Shown: piece after piece, positions 13,795 to 22,402 of the stretch
Numbering within the stretch: the stretch's first letter is position 1
How the letters are laid out: the number at the start of each line of letters is the position of its first letter
IMG/VR virus record: IMGVR_UViG_3300046733_000123
Span: 1-25,010 of that record
From: a virus
Length of the DNA: 25,010 bases
Strand: one strand, 5' to 3'
Made by a program: the position numbers and the translations under genes
The notes under the pieces: model-generated
Told to the model about the DNA's origin: nothing
What the model saw: only the letters and a program-made list of their open reading frames with translations
Database searches by the model: none

Positions 13795-14393
13795 TATTTT
13801 CTTCCTTTTTTATATGCTCTACCGAAACCACGTTTTGCAAATGGTTTCTTTTTTACTCTACCACCTTTTGCAAAGTAGTCGAATTCTGATGTTTTAAAAT
13901 TTTCTTCCGGTATGATTACATCTTCTACAGGCTCCATTTTAACCTTATTTCTGTTAGCATAAGCAGCTTTGTTTGGATATGTAACACCACCAGTTTGAAT
14001 ACTACCATCAGATAAAATATTAATAGCTTTTTGATTTAAGCCACTAACTTTTTTACCACTTTGATAAATTCCAGCACCAGTGCCCATCTTTGGATCTGTA
14101 TTTACAAATTTAGTTCTTTTGTTTCCGACACCAGTGTTGACACCTTTTTTATAAACATTACCAATTGAGTCTACTTTCAATCTTGGAATTGGATTAACTT
14201 TAGGTTTGTTATCTTGAATTGTTTTAGGTGTTGTAACTTTAGGTTTTACTATTGGTATATCAAACCCGGATTCTTTAGCTTCATTGTCCGCTATAGAGGC
14301 ATTTCTTCTTCTATTAGCTAACATAGCGGCACCTCCAAGTGCAGCCAATGCACCTAATATTTTTCTATTTCTTCTTCTAGACTTTTTACTCAT
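13794..14393 (-). CDS. Basic protein with N-terminal hydrophobic segment and FAKGGRV motif (199 aa)
   Basis: The N-terminus is MSKKSRRRNRKILGALAALG, a basic stretch followed by ~16 hydrophobic small residues (ILGALAALGGAAMLA), so it could be a membrane anchor. The middle is disordered, Pro/Lys-rich (KPKVTTPKTIQDNKPKVNPI), with a small beta stretch (ILSDGSIQTGGVTYPNKAAY). The end has FAKGGRV (174-180) and a basic tail, GFGRAYKKGRK. GGAGGAAA precedes the start. The function is unknown; virion-internal or membrane-associated roles are possible. Confidence 0.6.
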   Translation of the reverse strand: MSKKSRRRNRKILGALAALGGAAMLANRRRNASIADNEAKESGFDIPIVKPKVTTPKTIQDNKPKVNPIPRLKVDSIGNVYKKGVNTGVGNKRTKFVNTDPKMGTGAGIYQSGKKVSGLNQKAINILSDGSIQTGGVTYPNKAAYANRNKVKMEPVEDVIIPEENFKTSEFDYFAKGGRVKKKPFAKRGFGRAYKKGRK

Positions 14394-14779
14394 TATTTTT
14401 TTCCTCCGTTACGAAAAATTTGTGTACCCTTTATACCATAAATACTCGCTACGACAAGTATCCATAAATTTGTAAACCACGATGGAAGCTGCGAGAACAT
14501 GTCGAAGAACAATTTTACCTTATCCATCGCTGTTGGGTCATCCGATATCACTGCCCACGCGAGCACCAACACGGGCAAACTTAGAATTATCAAAACGGCC
14601 TCGTCCTTCCAGTCCGATTGCCTTGCCTCTAATAATTTGCCTTGGTAAGCTTCTTGACCTTCGGCCATTTTTGTAGCATGCATCAATTGTGCTTCTGACA
14701 TAGCCATTTTCGTCTTCTGCTTGTTAGCATAAATTTTACTTCCAGCAGAAACGGCTAATTTGATTGCCGATAACCACAT
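14393..14779 (-). CDS. Holin-like membrane protein (128 aa)
   Basis: An N-terminal helical, charged region (residues 15-58) precedes two hydrophobic segments: about 61-79 (AVLIILSLPVLVLAWAVIS) and about 101-116 (WFTNLWILVVASIYGIKG). The region before the first ends in QSDWKDE, and the stretch between them is amphipathic (KVKLFFDMFSQLPS). The layout resembles the gene-transfer-agent 3TM holin family and similar marine phage proteins. It would form membrane lesions for lysis. No endolysin gene is visible in the window. An alternative is a membrane protein acting during DNA entry. Confidence 0.55.
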   Translation of the reverse strand: MWLSAIKLAVSAGSKIYANKQKTKMAMSEAQLMHATKMAEGQEAYQGKLLEARQSDWKDEAVLIILSLPVLVLAWAVISDDPTAMDKVKLFFDMFSQLPSWFTNLWILVVASIYGIKGTQIFRNGGKK

Positions 14780-14781
14780 GA

Positions 14782-14973
14782 TTAGTACCAGTCAGCTTTA
14801 CTTTTTTTCTCATCAAGCATTGCTCTTTGACCTTTTACTTGAACTGACTGAGTTTCAGTGGGATTTGACACTTTAACCTCAACTCCTCCACTTCTAAAGC
14901 CATCTTTGTTCAAGAACATGTCATGATCTACATGAGTCATACCTGCGTGACTGTTTTTTTTATTTTTTTTCAT
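14782..14973 (-). CDS. Small conserved protein ending in KADWY (63 aa)
   Basis: The protein begins MKKNKKNSHAGMTHVDHDMF and ends with SVQVKGQRAMLDEKKSKADW plus a terminal Tyr. AGGAGAA lies before the ATG, which directly follows the portal stop. The 'GQR.M....KSKADWY' end is one I recall from small proteins near portal genes of marine phages. No function is known to me. It is hydrophilic and without membrane segment. Confidence 0.6.
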   Translation of the reverse strand: MKKNKKNSHAGMTHVDHDMFLNKDGFRSGGVEVKVSNPTETQSVQVKGQRAMLDEKKSKADWY

Positions 14974-14975
14974 AT

Positions 14976-17492
14976 TTATTCTCCTCTATTTCTGATTATA
15001 GCAACATTTCCAGGCATTTCACCCATTTTCGGTGCTGATGGAATTGTTTTACTCAAAATTGTCTTTTCAATAGACGTATCAGCTCTTAGTTTAGCTAATT
15101 CTTCGTTTTGTTCAAGCTTTTCATCGTGCATTGACTGGTTCATCATGGCTCTAGACTTGTCTAAATTCAATCTTTGATCAGCTTGTTCGTGTTTTTGTTG
15201 ATTATCCATTGCTCTAAGGTCTAATTCTCTTGCTTTTAGCTTAGCAATTGGGTCATTTCCAAAATCACCCATGATTTTATTCTCTTCTTCCTTAAATTCT
15301 TGAGTCATATCAGCAATTAATTTAGCTTTTCTTGCTTCAATAGCCATACTCATTTGCATAATTTGTTGTTGAATCTCTGGACTCTGTGCCATTTGAGGAT
15401 TTTGTTGTGCCATTTGTTGCATTTGCATTAATTGTTGTATTTCTTCTCTGAATTCTACCTCTAATTGCTCTTGTGCCATTAAAGAAATATGTTCAAAAAT
15501 ATTTTTTTGTAATGCACCCATAATTACAGGATTATTTTTTGCCATATTAGTTGCCATAAAATTTAAATGCGAAGTAATATGTGCTCTATGATCTTGACCT
15601 TTAAATGCTTGAAAAGGTTTACCACTCATTGCTAAAATATTTTCAGTAGCAGGATCCATCGGCATTGGTTGTTGAGGTGGTGGTAAAATTCTATTTACAT
15701 CTTTTACACCAATTGCAGAATACATATCCTTGTATGCTTCATACAAGTTGTGCATTTGTGGGTTTGACATCGCAAGTTGTAGTTCTGTTTGAGCTAAACT
15801 TATTCTTTGTGATTGTGAGAATATGTTTGGATCTGCAACAGGTAAAATATCTACTTTTTCATCAAAGTCTGCAACCTTAATATTTCTTTGTCCACCTACA
15901 ACGTCATATGGATATTCTGGTGGTAAGTAAGTTTTGAATACATCAGCTAATAAAACAAATTCTTTTTTAAGTGCCACATACAATCTTTTATGTATGGCTG
16001 ACATGACTCTGGAACCACGTTCTAAAAGAGCAATGGTCGTTCCAACAGCGGCCTGTTGGTTGCCGTCACCGACCTGCATGTCAGCAATGGCGGCAAATCG
16101 TTGTCCTGCTTGAACCACTATTCCCATTAATTGTAATAATGTTGCTGATGGTTCTTTAAAAGGTAAAGGCATAAATGCATCTCTGATATTTCCTCCAGGT
16201 GCATCTACGTCTCTAAACTCTCCGGGTTGAATCGATTGCGCTTCATCTCTAACACGAATACCTCTTTGTTTAAATCCAGCAGGCATATTTGAAAACGTAC
16301 CAGCATCTAACAATTGTCTAAGTGCATTCGTTGCAGTTCTTGATAATCCACCGATCATGTGGATTAAGCCAAAACCATAAAAACCTAGTCCAGGTAAAAA
16401 TTTAAAATGTGCAAAATATTCTATTTTATTTTTTAATGGATCTTCTGCTTTATAGTTTCTTCTAATTGACAGAACTTCTCTTGACGATGTATCAATTGTT
16501 ACAATGTAAGGAAGTTTAATTCCTGTCGGGTTTTGTTCTTGATCTTTATCTTCAAAACCTTCTAGGTCAAGGTTTGTATGTACTTCTAGAATAGTGAACA
16601 TCTGTTCATCTCTAGTTTTCTTAACTCCTTCAAGTTCTCTTTCTTTTTTCTCTACTTCTGACTCTTGTGCATAGCCTGGTGTAATTTCTATGTCTCTATA
16701 AAAACCAGATACTTGTTTTTTTCTTAATTCATTTTCTGACATTTTTAAAACATGCACGATTGAATCTGCATCTTCTAAAGATGTTGCAGTGTATGGAACT
16801 ATCAGGTCATCTGCCGGAACAAATTTAGACACGGCTCTGTCAAGAACTTCATCGTAATAAATTTTCTTGAAAGCAGAGCCGCTAAGAGGGAGATAAAAAA
16901 GTAACTGATCGAACTCGGGTTCATACTCTTTCATCACGTTCATGAGTTGATAGTTCATGAAATTTTTTACTCTCGTTGACTGCTCTTCTTTTTGTCTTGA
17001 AGGTATACCCATAATTTGAGTATGCACTGGACCAGTCGCTGGAAGTAATTCTTTGTAAGCTTGCGCTTGAAACTGTGTTACTGCTTCTGCTAATACAGGG
17101 TGTGTTGCACCACTTGCATTTGAGAATGGTTGGGATCTTGTCTCGTATTTAAATCCTAATAAATCTAAACCTTTTGTATATGAATCTTCCCAGTCTTTTC
17201 TAGATGCTTTGTACTGTGTATAGTTTTCAAAAAGTTCAGAACCTAATCTACCTAAAACATCTTCAGGTAATAGGTCTGCTAAATTGTCAAAGTGTTCGTT
17301 AGTTCCTGGCTGGTTTACAGCTTCAGGATCAAAAGTAATTGTAGCACCACCGTCTTCATCTTGTTCAACCTGAACATCTTCTGGTCCAACTTGTTCTTCA
17401 ATGTTTTCTTGAGACGCTTCTGCTATCTCTTCTTCACTAGGTAATTTTATTTCCTGCTCTACGTTTGGTAGAGACTTGTCTATTGTTGACAT
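14976..17492 (-). CDS. Portal protein, P22-like with long coiled-coil C-terminus (838 aa)
   Basis: At 838 aa this is a large portal protein. A disordered acidic N-terminus is followed by the body with YETRSQPFSNASGATHPVLA, LLFYLPLSGSAFKKIYYDEV, KFVPADDLIVPYTATSLEDA and GLIHMIGGLSRTATNALRQL, then QVGDGNQQAAVGTTIALLER near the inner channel region. The last ~160 residues are Gln/Met-rich coiled coil, comparable to the barrel of the P22 portal. It forms the dodecameric ring for DNA packaging and tail joining. CGGAGAA precedes the start. Its first 55 bases overlap the 54-aa gene. Confidence 0.9.
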   Translation of the reverse strand: MSTIDKSLPNVEQEIKLPSEEEIAEASQENIEEQVGPEDVQVEQDEDGGATITFDPEAVNQPGTNEHFDNLADLLPEDVLGRLGSELFENYTQYKASRKDWEDSYTKGLDLLGFKYETRSQPFSNASGATHPVLAEAVTQFQAQAYKELLPATGPVHTQIMGIPSRQKEEQSTRVKNFMNYQLMNVMKEYEPEFDQLLFYLPLSGSAFKKIYYDEVLDRAVSKFVPADDLIVPYTATSLEDADSIVHVLKMSENELRKKQVSGFYRDIEITPGYAQESEVEKKERELEGVKKTRDEQMFTILEVHTNLDLEGFEDKDQEQNPTGIKLPYIVTIDTSSREVLSIRRNYKAEDPLKNKIEYFAHFKFLPGLGFYGFGLIHMIGGLSRTATNALRQLLDAGTFSNMPAGFKQRGIRVRDEAQSIQPGEFRDVDAPGGNIRDAFMPLPFKEPSATLLQLMGIVVQAGQRFAAIADMQVGDGNQQAAVGTTIALLERGSRVMSAIHKRLYVALKKEFVLLADVFKTYLPPEYPYDVVGGQRNIKVADFDEKVDILPVADPNIFSQSQRISLAQTELQLAMSNPQMHNLYEAYKDMYSAIGVKDVNRILPPPQQPMPMDPATENILAMSGKPFQAFKGQDHRAHITSHLNFMATNMAKNNPVIMGALQKNIFEHISLMAQEQLEVEFREEIQQLMQMQQMAQQNPQMAQSPEIQQQIMQMSMAIEARKAKLIADMTQEFKEEENKIMGDFGNDPIAKLKARELDLRAMDNQQKHEQADQRLNLDKSRAMMNQSMHDEKLEQNEELAKLRADTSIEKTILSKTIPSAPKMGEMPGNVAIIRNRGE

Positions 17493-17601
17493 TATTTTTC
17501 TCCGAGTTCGATACTACTATAATCTTTTTTGTAGGAACATTCAACCCTTGTGGATTAGGTCCTCTAAGTGGTGGTATCGTAGTTGTTAGTTTTTTAGTCA
17601 T
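17437..17601 (-). CDS. 54-aa protein overlapping the portal start
   Basis: The frame begins MTKKLTTTIPPLRGPNPQGL, followed by NVPTKKIIVV and a polar tail that runs 55 bases into the portal gene in another frame. The start overlaps the stop of the 638-aa gene by eight bases and has no clear ribosome site, so coupling is likely. The Pro-rich 'TTTIPPLRGPN.QGLNVP..KIIVV' core is one I recall between these same genes in marine phages. The ribosome site for the portal (CGGAGAA) lies within it. The function is unknown. Confidence 0.5.
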   Translation of the reverse strand: MTKKLTTTIPPLRGPNPQGLNVPTKKIIVVSNSEKNNVNNRQVSTKRRAGNKIT

Positions 17602-19510
17602 CTTGTAATAGTTTCATCCCTTGTAAACCTAACGATGCACCGAATCCAAGTATACCAGCTCTTGATAATACTCTTAAAGCACCGGGGCTCATGCCTAATG
17701 AAGCAATGCCTCTAACTGCTGATGGCAGTCCTTTTGTTAGTTTTGGTGTTGTATCTGCAAATGCGGGATACAAATAATTTAATGGATCTGTTGCAATATC
17801 TGCAGCAGAATCTCCTTCTGCTATTTGACTCGTAATATCCATAGCAGCTAATGGAGCTAGTAATCCTGGTGATGCTGCAACTCCAAGTCCTCTTCCTAAA
17901 ACTCTTCCTGCAGTTCTCATCATACCTTTTTGTTCAACACCTAAACCTCTTGATCTACTAGCTTTGATTGTTGATGGTGCACTTATGGCCGTTGCACCTG
18001 CAATAGATGCACCTGCTACCGGTAATTGATAATCTAAAATATCCGGTCTTTCAAAATCTGGTGCGATCGGATTCATTGCCATAGATACCAACATATTTTT
18101 TTGTTGGTCTTCGTTTGATAGATAACTTGTTGAATCATCATTTCTAAATTCTTTTACGATTGCTTGTGCTGCTGCTCCTGCTGCACCGGCTAATGTAAAT
18201 CTTTTTACACCTGGTGATTTTGCAAAGTTTAAGACTTTTTGAAATAGTCCTTGTGGGTTTTTTTGAACGGCTTCGTCAAACTGAGCTACACAACCCCTAC
18301 CTCCATCAGCACGTTTAGATCTTCCAAAAATAGAACAAACGTTGTCTATATTGTTTTCAAAATTTTTTCTTAAATTTGTATTTACAAATAAATTTTTTAT
18401 TTCATCAGGTGCTTCCATTGATTCTAATGTTTTTACAATTCTAGGAAAAGTACCTGTTGTACTGTCATAGGCCACATCTGCTGCTGCACCTACTCTTCCA
18501 ACGTTTGGGAGCTCGACTCTTACGTTTCTTTCTTTTAAGATATTATCTAATTGATTCGCTGTTTCTTCGTTAACTCCTTTGTTAAAAAAATTTGTTAACT
18601 GACTTTGTACAAAAGCTCTGTTAAATTGATTAGGTGTTATATTTACATTAGTTGGATATCTCCCACCTCGTTTTCTTTTAGCCACCGGACTAACATCGAA
18701 TAAATCAAATAGACGCCCGTCTTTGGCTTTCTGTAAATAATAGTCATCTGATTTTAGTCTAGAAAAAAAATTACCTGTATCTTTATCTAAACGTATAGCC
18801 ATCATAGCTTTTACATTTTGACCGAAAGGAGTAGTATTAATCAACTCTGGTTTATTCTGAAAATAATCATTTATTGCTGATATACCACCCTGTATTTTTT
18901 TAATATTTTGTTTATCTAGTTCACTAGCACCCTTTGTAACTGCTTTTACGTTTTCATATCTTCTTTTATTTCTTTTGTATGCTACTTCTTCTGGATCACC
19001 TGCAGGAGTTTTAAAACTAGTACTCTTTCTTTTATTTAAAGCAGTTTCAGCGTCTTCTCTAGTGTTGAAGTATCTAAGACCTATAAACTCTTCAGGTATA
19101 GCAGTTTTTTTAATATCTTTACTAGGTCTTCCAAACTCAATTTTAAATTTTGCATCTGCTGGAATATCTGGGTTTCTTGTTCTGTCTATATTAGTTACTT
19201 CCCGTATAGAATTAAATCTAGGTTCTGTTCTTCTAGATTCTTCAAAAAATTTAAAATCTTTTAAGGCAATTGGTTTTATTAAATTTGTTTTTCTTCCTTG
19301 GGTTAAAATTCTACTAATGGTAGATCTTCCAATATCTAAATTATAGGGTTCGCTTTTTAAAAATTTTACTATTTGATCAGGACCTAATTTTTCAGTCTCG
19401 TATGTGTCTAAAATTAATTTTATAGTTTCAGCATCTAGACCTGATCGTTTACCACCACCTGTAAAATAATTTGAATATACCTCTTGGACTTTATTTATAT
19501 CTACAGCCAT
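17594..19510 (-). CDS. Large protein with N-terminal HTH-like region, probably virion-internal (638 aa)
   Basis: Residues ~24-71 look like a helix-turn-helix (AETIKLILDTYETEKLGPDQ, then IGRSTISRILTQG). Around 146-162 is RYFNTREDAETALNKRK, reminiscent of small DNA-binding or arm-type domains. A basic, mostly helical middle follows. From ~440 there are several hydrophobic, Ala/Gly-rich segments (LAGAAGAAAQAIV; VAGASIAGATAIS; LGVAASPGLLAPLAAM; ILGFGASLGLQGM) that could insert in a membrane. RADGGRG is at 400-406. GGAGGTG precedes the start. Between terminase and portal, such a protein may be packaged and ejected with DNA (inference); no enzymatic motif is seen. Confidence 0.55.
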   Translation of the reverse strand: MAVDINKVQEVYSNYFTGGGKRSGLDAETIKLILDTYETEKLGPDQIVKFLKSEPYNLDIGRSTISRILTQGRKTNLIKPIALKDFKFFEESRRTEPRFNSIREVTNIDRTRNPDIPADAKFKIEFGRPSKDIKKTAIPEEFIGLRYFNTREDAETALNKRKSTSFKTPAGDPEEVAYKRNKRRYENVKAVTKGASELDKQNIKKIQGGISAINDYFQNKPELINTTPFGQNVKAMMAIRLDKDTGNFFSRLKSDDYYLQKAKDGRLFDLFDVSPVAKRKRGGRYPTNVNITPNQFNRAFVQSQLTNFFNKGVNEETANQLDNILKERNVRVELPNVGRVGAAADVAYDSTTGTFPRIVKTLESMEAPDEIKNLFVNTNLRKNFENNIDNVCSIFGRSKRADGGRGCVAQFDEAVQKNPQGLFQKVLNFAKSPGVKRFTLAGAAGAAAQAIVKEFRNDDSTSYLSNEDQQKNMLVSMAMNPIAPDFERPDILDYQLPVAGASIAGATAISAPSTIKASRSRGLGVEQKGMMRTAGRVLGRGLGVAASPGLLAPLAAMDITSQIAEGDSAADIATDPLNYLYPAFADTTPKLTKGLPSAVRGIASLGMSPGALRVLSRAGILGFGASLGLQGMKLLQDD

Positions 19511-20727
19511 TACACCTCCAGGATGCCGGCAAGACCACCGTTTCTAAATCCAATACCTACATCTATGCCGAGTTGTTTTTGAATCTCCATAATCTCATCT
19601 GGGAAGTCATCTGGATTTTTTAAAACTTTGTTGAGTGTTTTAAAGTATTCTGTTTTTTCTTTTCCAACTAAACTTTTGTCCGTGCCTAAACTTGCAAACA
19701 ATCTTGAAATATCTCTACCTTGAATACCATATTTACGTAGTGCTTGAAAACCCATTCTTGCGGCACCACCAGCGAACATGGGTACACGTCCACCATCTGC
19801 AAATTCAAAATCTTTTGGATCAACCATGTCGGGATCGAATGATCTACTAGTTATTGTATTACCTCTTGCATCCCTAACTCCAACTAAATTTTCTGCAAAC
19901 TTTTGTATGTCATCTGCATTATCTAATTTTGAAACTGCTGATGCAACCTTTGGTCCAAAATATTTTTGAACAAGTAATAGTGGATCACCTAATCCACCGC
20001 CGCCACCTTCAGTCATAAATTTAAAATCATCTACTTCCATAATAGTTGATAGTGATGGTCCACCTGGATTTGTTGGATCTTCTAAATCTTTTACTCTATT
20101 TAAAAAATCTCTAGCGTTTGCTCTTGCTACTGGTTTTGCATTTTCTGCAACACCTGCGTTCATGTAAATTTTATTTACTAAGTCATCTACAATTAAACTA
20201 TTGTTCTTAACAGACTTAATCGCCTCAAGTCCTGCACCTGTAAATGGCGCTGCAATATCATCTTTACCTCCACGTGAACCTGGGGGTGGTAAATCATCTG
20301 CCATTCTAGATGGTAAGATTGTATCTCTTGGGTCGACACCTTCTGGTAAATCTACGTCATCTCTTAATGACATCAAACCTTCTGCATCTAAGTTTCTAGT
20401 TCTTGTTGCAAGATCTGTTACGTTCGCTGGCGCTGCAGCAGGGTTATAGAACTCATCCATCTTAGACATATTCTCTAATAACTTACCCGCTTGGAGATCA
20501 TTTAATTTATCTCCAGCTGCATAACTAACCGAGTCTTTTAATTCTTCAATTGCTTTAGACTGAGGTAATGCACCTAGTGCATTAGTGTTTAAATCCATTT
20601 TTAATATTTCAGGCTCACCTTTACCAATGAAACTAATATTGGTTTTAGTTCCTAAAACATCAGATACATTCCCACCAAGCTTTTGGTAGAGTTTTATAAT
20701 TTGATTTACTATCTCTCGTTTAGCCAT
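19510..20727 (-). CDS. Large unrecognised protein, probably virion-associated (405 aa)
   Basis: The N-terminus, MAKREIVNQIIKLYQKLGGN, is helical. A long polar, partly disordered middle contains DLPPPGSRGGKDD and a six-residue Gly-rich turn (TEGGGGGLGD). The motif FADGGRV is at 309-315, followed by PMFAGGAARMGF. The C-terminus ends FRNGGLAGILEV, a hydrophobic tail of a type I recall in large proteins beside marine phage terminases. It overlaps terminase by eight bases at its start, with a weak ribosome site. No enzymatic motif was found. A structural or ejection role is inference. Confidence 0.5.
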   Translation of the reverse strand: MAKREIVNQIIKLYQKLGGNVSDVLGTKTNISFIGKGEPEILKMDLNTNALGALPQSKAIEELKDSVSYAAGDKLNDLQAGKLLENMSKMDEFYNPAAAPANVTDLATRTRNLDAEGLMSLRDDVDLPEGVDPRDTILPSRMADDLPPPGSRGGKDDIAAPFTGAGLEAIKSVKNNSLIVDDLVNKIYMNAGVAENAKPVARANARDFLNRVKDLEDPTNPGGPSLSTIMEVDDFKFMTEGGGGGLGDPLLLVQKYFGPKVASAVSKLDNADDIQKFAENLVGVRDARGNTITSRSFDPDMVDPKDFEFADGGRVPMFAGGAARMGFQALRKYGIQGRDISRLFASLGTDKSLVGKEKTEYFKTLNKVLKNPDDFPDEIMEIQKQLGIDVGIGFRNGGLAGILEV

Positions 20728-22186
20728 AATATTCTAATCTACTTCTATCTGGCAATGGTTCGTCTTCGTACGAGTCTTTGTTACGAACTATGCCACCTTG
20801 TTTAATACGCATAATTGCCTGTGTTGTGGAGTCGACATAGTCATCGTAATCTCCAAACGGAAATGATGCGCACTCTTCGACAACCTCTTGAGCGTAGTGT
20901 TCGTGCATAGGAGCCCAAATCATACCCATCTCAAAAAGCGGTGCTACTGAGTTTACTCTAGCATGTTTATCATTTCCTCGGCTCGGCGTAAAGTTAATTA
21001 CGGGAATTCCCATATCTCTTAATTCTGCCGTCAAAGGTATACCAGAGGCCTTTGCCTCCACGATCACCATATCAGGCCGCCAATATAAATACTCCTCATG
21101 AGCAACTTTTCTAAGCTCTGGAAACTCATAACGATCTTTGAAAGCATTTAATAATATTATATTAGACCTACCATCATCGTCTTTAAAAACTCCCCAGGTA
21201 GTAATAGCTGAAAAGTCAGCAGATTCTTTTTTCAAGAAAGCTGTATCATATGATTGTATGATAAAATCACAACTAGGTGGATCTTTGTGTTCCCAGTTCA
21301 TCCACCAGTCACGTTTTAATATTGCACCTTCTTCAGCGGTTGGCTGTTGCATATACTGAGCGTTCCAGTTGTTAACTGGAATAGATGCTTTAGTTTTTAA
21401 TAATTCGTCCCTGGTCCAGTATTCCGGCCAAACAGGTTTACCATCCGGTAATAGTGCGGGTAGTTCTACGACTTCCCATTCGTCAGAGTTCTCTTCTCCC
21501 TGAGCCCTGAGCAATTGTCCAGTTAGGTCCTTGGTACTCCAACGAGTCATAACACAAACGATACGACCTCCTGGCTGTAAACGCTGACGTGGACCTGATG
21601 TATACCAGTTCCATGCTTTCTCGAATGACTTACTATCTTTTTTAATATCTTGTTCTTTGTGCGGGTCATCAATGATTAGTAGATCAGCACCACGACCTGT
21701 AATTGCTCCACCAACACCGGCAGCGAAGTATTCTCCTCCCTGTTCCGTTTTCCATTTACCAGCGGCTTGGGAGTCCTCCATCAGACGAGTATCAAATAAT
21801 TGTTTATAGTTTTCTTGGTCTACCAAATTCTTGGTCTTACGGCCGAAGTCGATTGCAAGATCAGCCGTGTGTGTTGCTTGAATGATCTTTAACCGGGGAT
21901 CGAGGCCAACCATCCATGCCGGGAGTAAGTATGAGGCAAACTCCGACTTCGTGTGTCTTGGCGGCATGTTAATGATCAGTCTTTTAATTTTCCCGCTAGC
22001 GAGATCATTAAATTTTTTATTAATTTTTTTGTGGTGAGAACCTTCAATAAACTCAGGCCAAACGTATTTGACAAAACTCAAAAAGTCTTTTTTGATTTTA
22101 GGTCTGGCTTTATCTAATTCTACACTCTTTTCTAAATCCAAAAGTCGTGCTCTTTCTTCTGGAGTCAATCCTGAAAAATTTTCCAT
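20720..22186 (-). CDS. terL: Terminase large subunit (488 aa)
   Basis: All motor parts are present: Walker A-like MPPRHTKS (74-81), Walker B DLLIIDD (168-174), and coupling motif VMTRWS (212-217). The nuclease domain has D314 in SYDTAF, E377 in VIVEAKASG, and D449/D452 in DDYVDST, the expected acidic metal site of an RNase H-like fold. The length is normal. It would cut concatemers and drive DNA into the prohead through the portal. Unusually, the ATG lies in an A/T-only stretch with no Shine-Dalgarno-like sequence. No small terminase is recognised nearby. Confidence 0.96.
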   Translation of the reverse strand: MENFSGLTPEERARLLDLEKSVELDKARPKIKKDFLSFVKYVWPEFIEGSHHKKINKKFNDLASGKIKRLIINMPPRHTKSEFASYLLPAWMVGLDPRLKIIQATHTADLAIDFGRKTKNLVDQENYKQLFDTRLMEDSQAAGKWKTEQGGEYFAAGVGGAITGRGADLLIIDDPHKEQDIKKDSKSFEKAWNWYTSGPRQRLQPGGRIVCVMTRWSTKDLTGQLLRAQGEENSDEWEVVELPALLPDGKPVWPEYWTRDELLKTKASIPVNNWNAQYMQQPTAEEGAILKRDWWMNWEHKDPPSCDFIIQSYDTAFLKKESADFSAITTWGVFKDDDGRSNIILLNAFKDRYEFPELRKVAHEEYLYWRPDMVIVEAKASGIPLTAELRDMGIPVINFTPSRGNDKHARVNSVAPLFEMGMIWAPMHEHYAQEVVEECASFPFGDYDDYVDSTTQAIMRIKQGGIVRNKDSYEDEPLPDRSRLEYYG

Positions 22187-22251
22187 AAAATTTTTTATAA
22201 TATTTTTTATATAACCTATTTTTGAAACCTTGGCTATAAGAGTCTAAATCT

Positions 22252-22263
22252 TACATATATGTA
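22252..22263. promoter_or_regulatory. 12-bp palindrome in the terminase leader
   Basis: TACATATATGTA is a perfect palindrome 66 bases above the terminase start codon. Its place, between the hairpins and the AT-rich leader, would suit an operator. AT-rich palindromes also arise by chance. Confidence 0.3.
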
Positions 22264-22290
22264 CACATCTGGGACCCCTTCTGCCATTTA

Positions 22291-22317
22291 GGGTGGGCCC
22301 CCCCAAAGTTTTCAAGC
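22291..22317 (+). repeat. Degenerate third copy of the GC-rich repeat
   Basis: GGGTGGGCCC followed by CCCCAAAGTTTTCAAGC matches 23 of 27 positions of the copy at 24893-24919, in the same orientation. It is a conspicuous GC-rich island in an AT-rich intergenic region. Confidence 0.55.
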
Positions 22318-22356
22318 AAAAACACAAGATGTAGTGGTACCTCTATCGAAACACAC

Positions 22357-22388
22357 TATGCATAAATGACATATGTTGTTTATGCATA
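22357..22388. repeat. Perfect 10-bp inverted repeat upstream of terminase
   Basis: TATGCATAAA (22357-22366) and TTTATGCATA (22379-22388) with a 12-base spacer that itself contains CATATG. It may be an operator for a dimeric protein or an RNA hairpin; with no U tract it is unlikely to be a terminator. Confidence 0.45.
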
Positions 22389-22402
22389 CCCTATAAGAGT
22401 TT

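Noticed and set aside
15355-15465. Repetitive CAA/ATT-rich DNA in the portal gene
   Set aside because: It encodes the Gln/Met-rich coiled coil of the portal C-terminus and is not a DNA repeat or CRISPR.
18975-19346. A 123-aa open frame on the plus strand
   Set aside because: It lies wholly inside the 638-aa gene on the other strand, has no ribosome site, and has the hydrophobic Leu/Ser-rich look of an antisense frame in AT-rich DNA.
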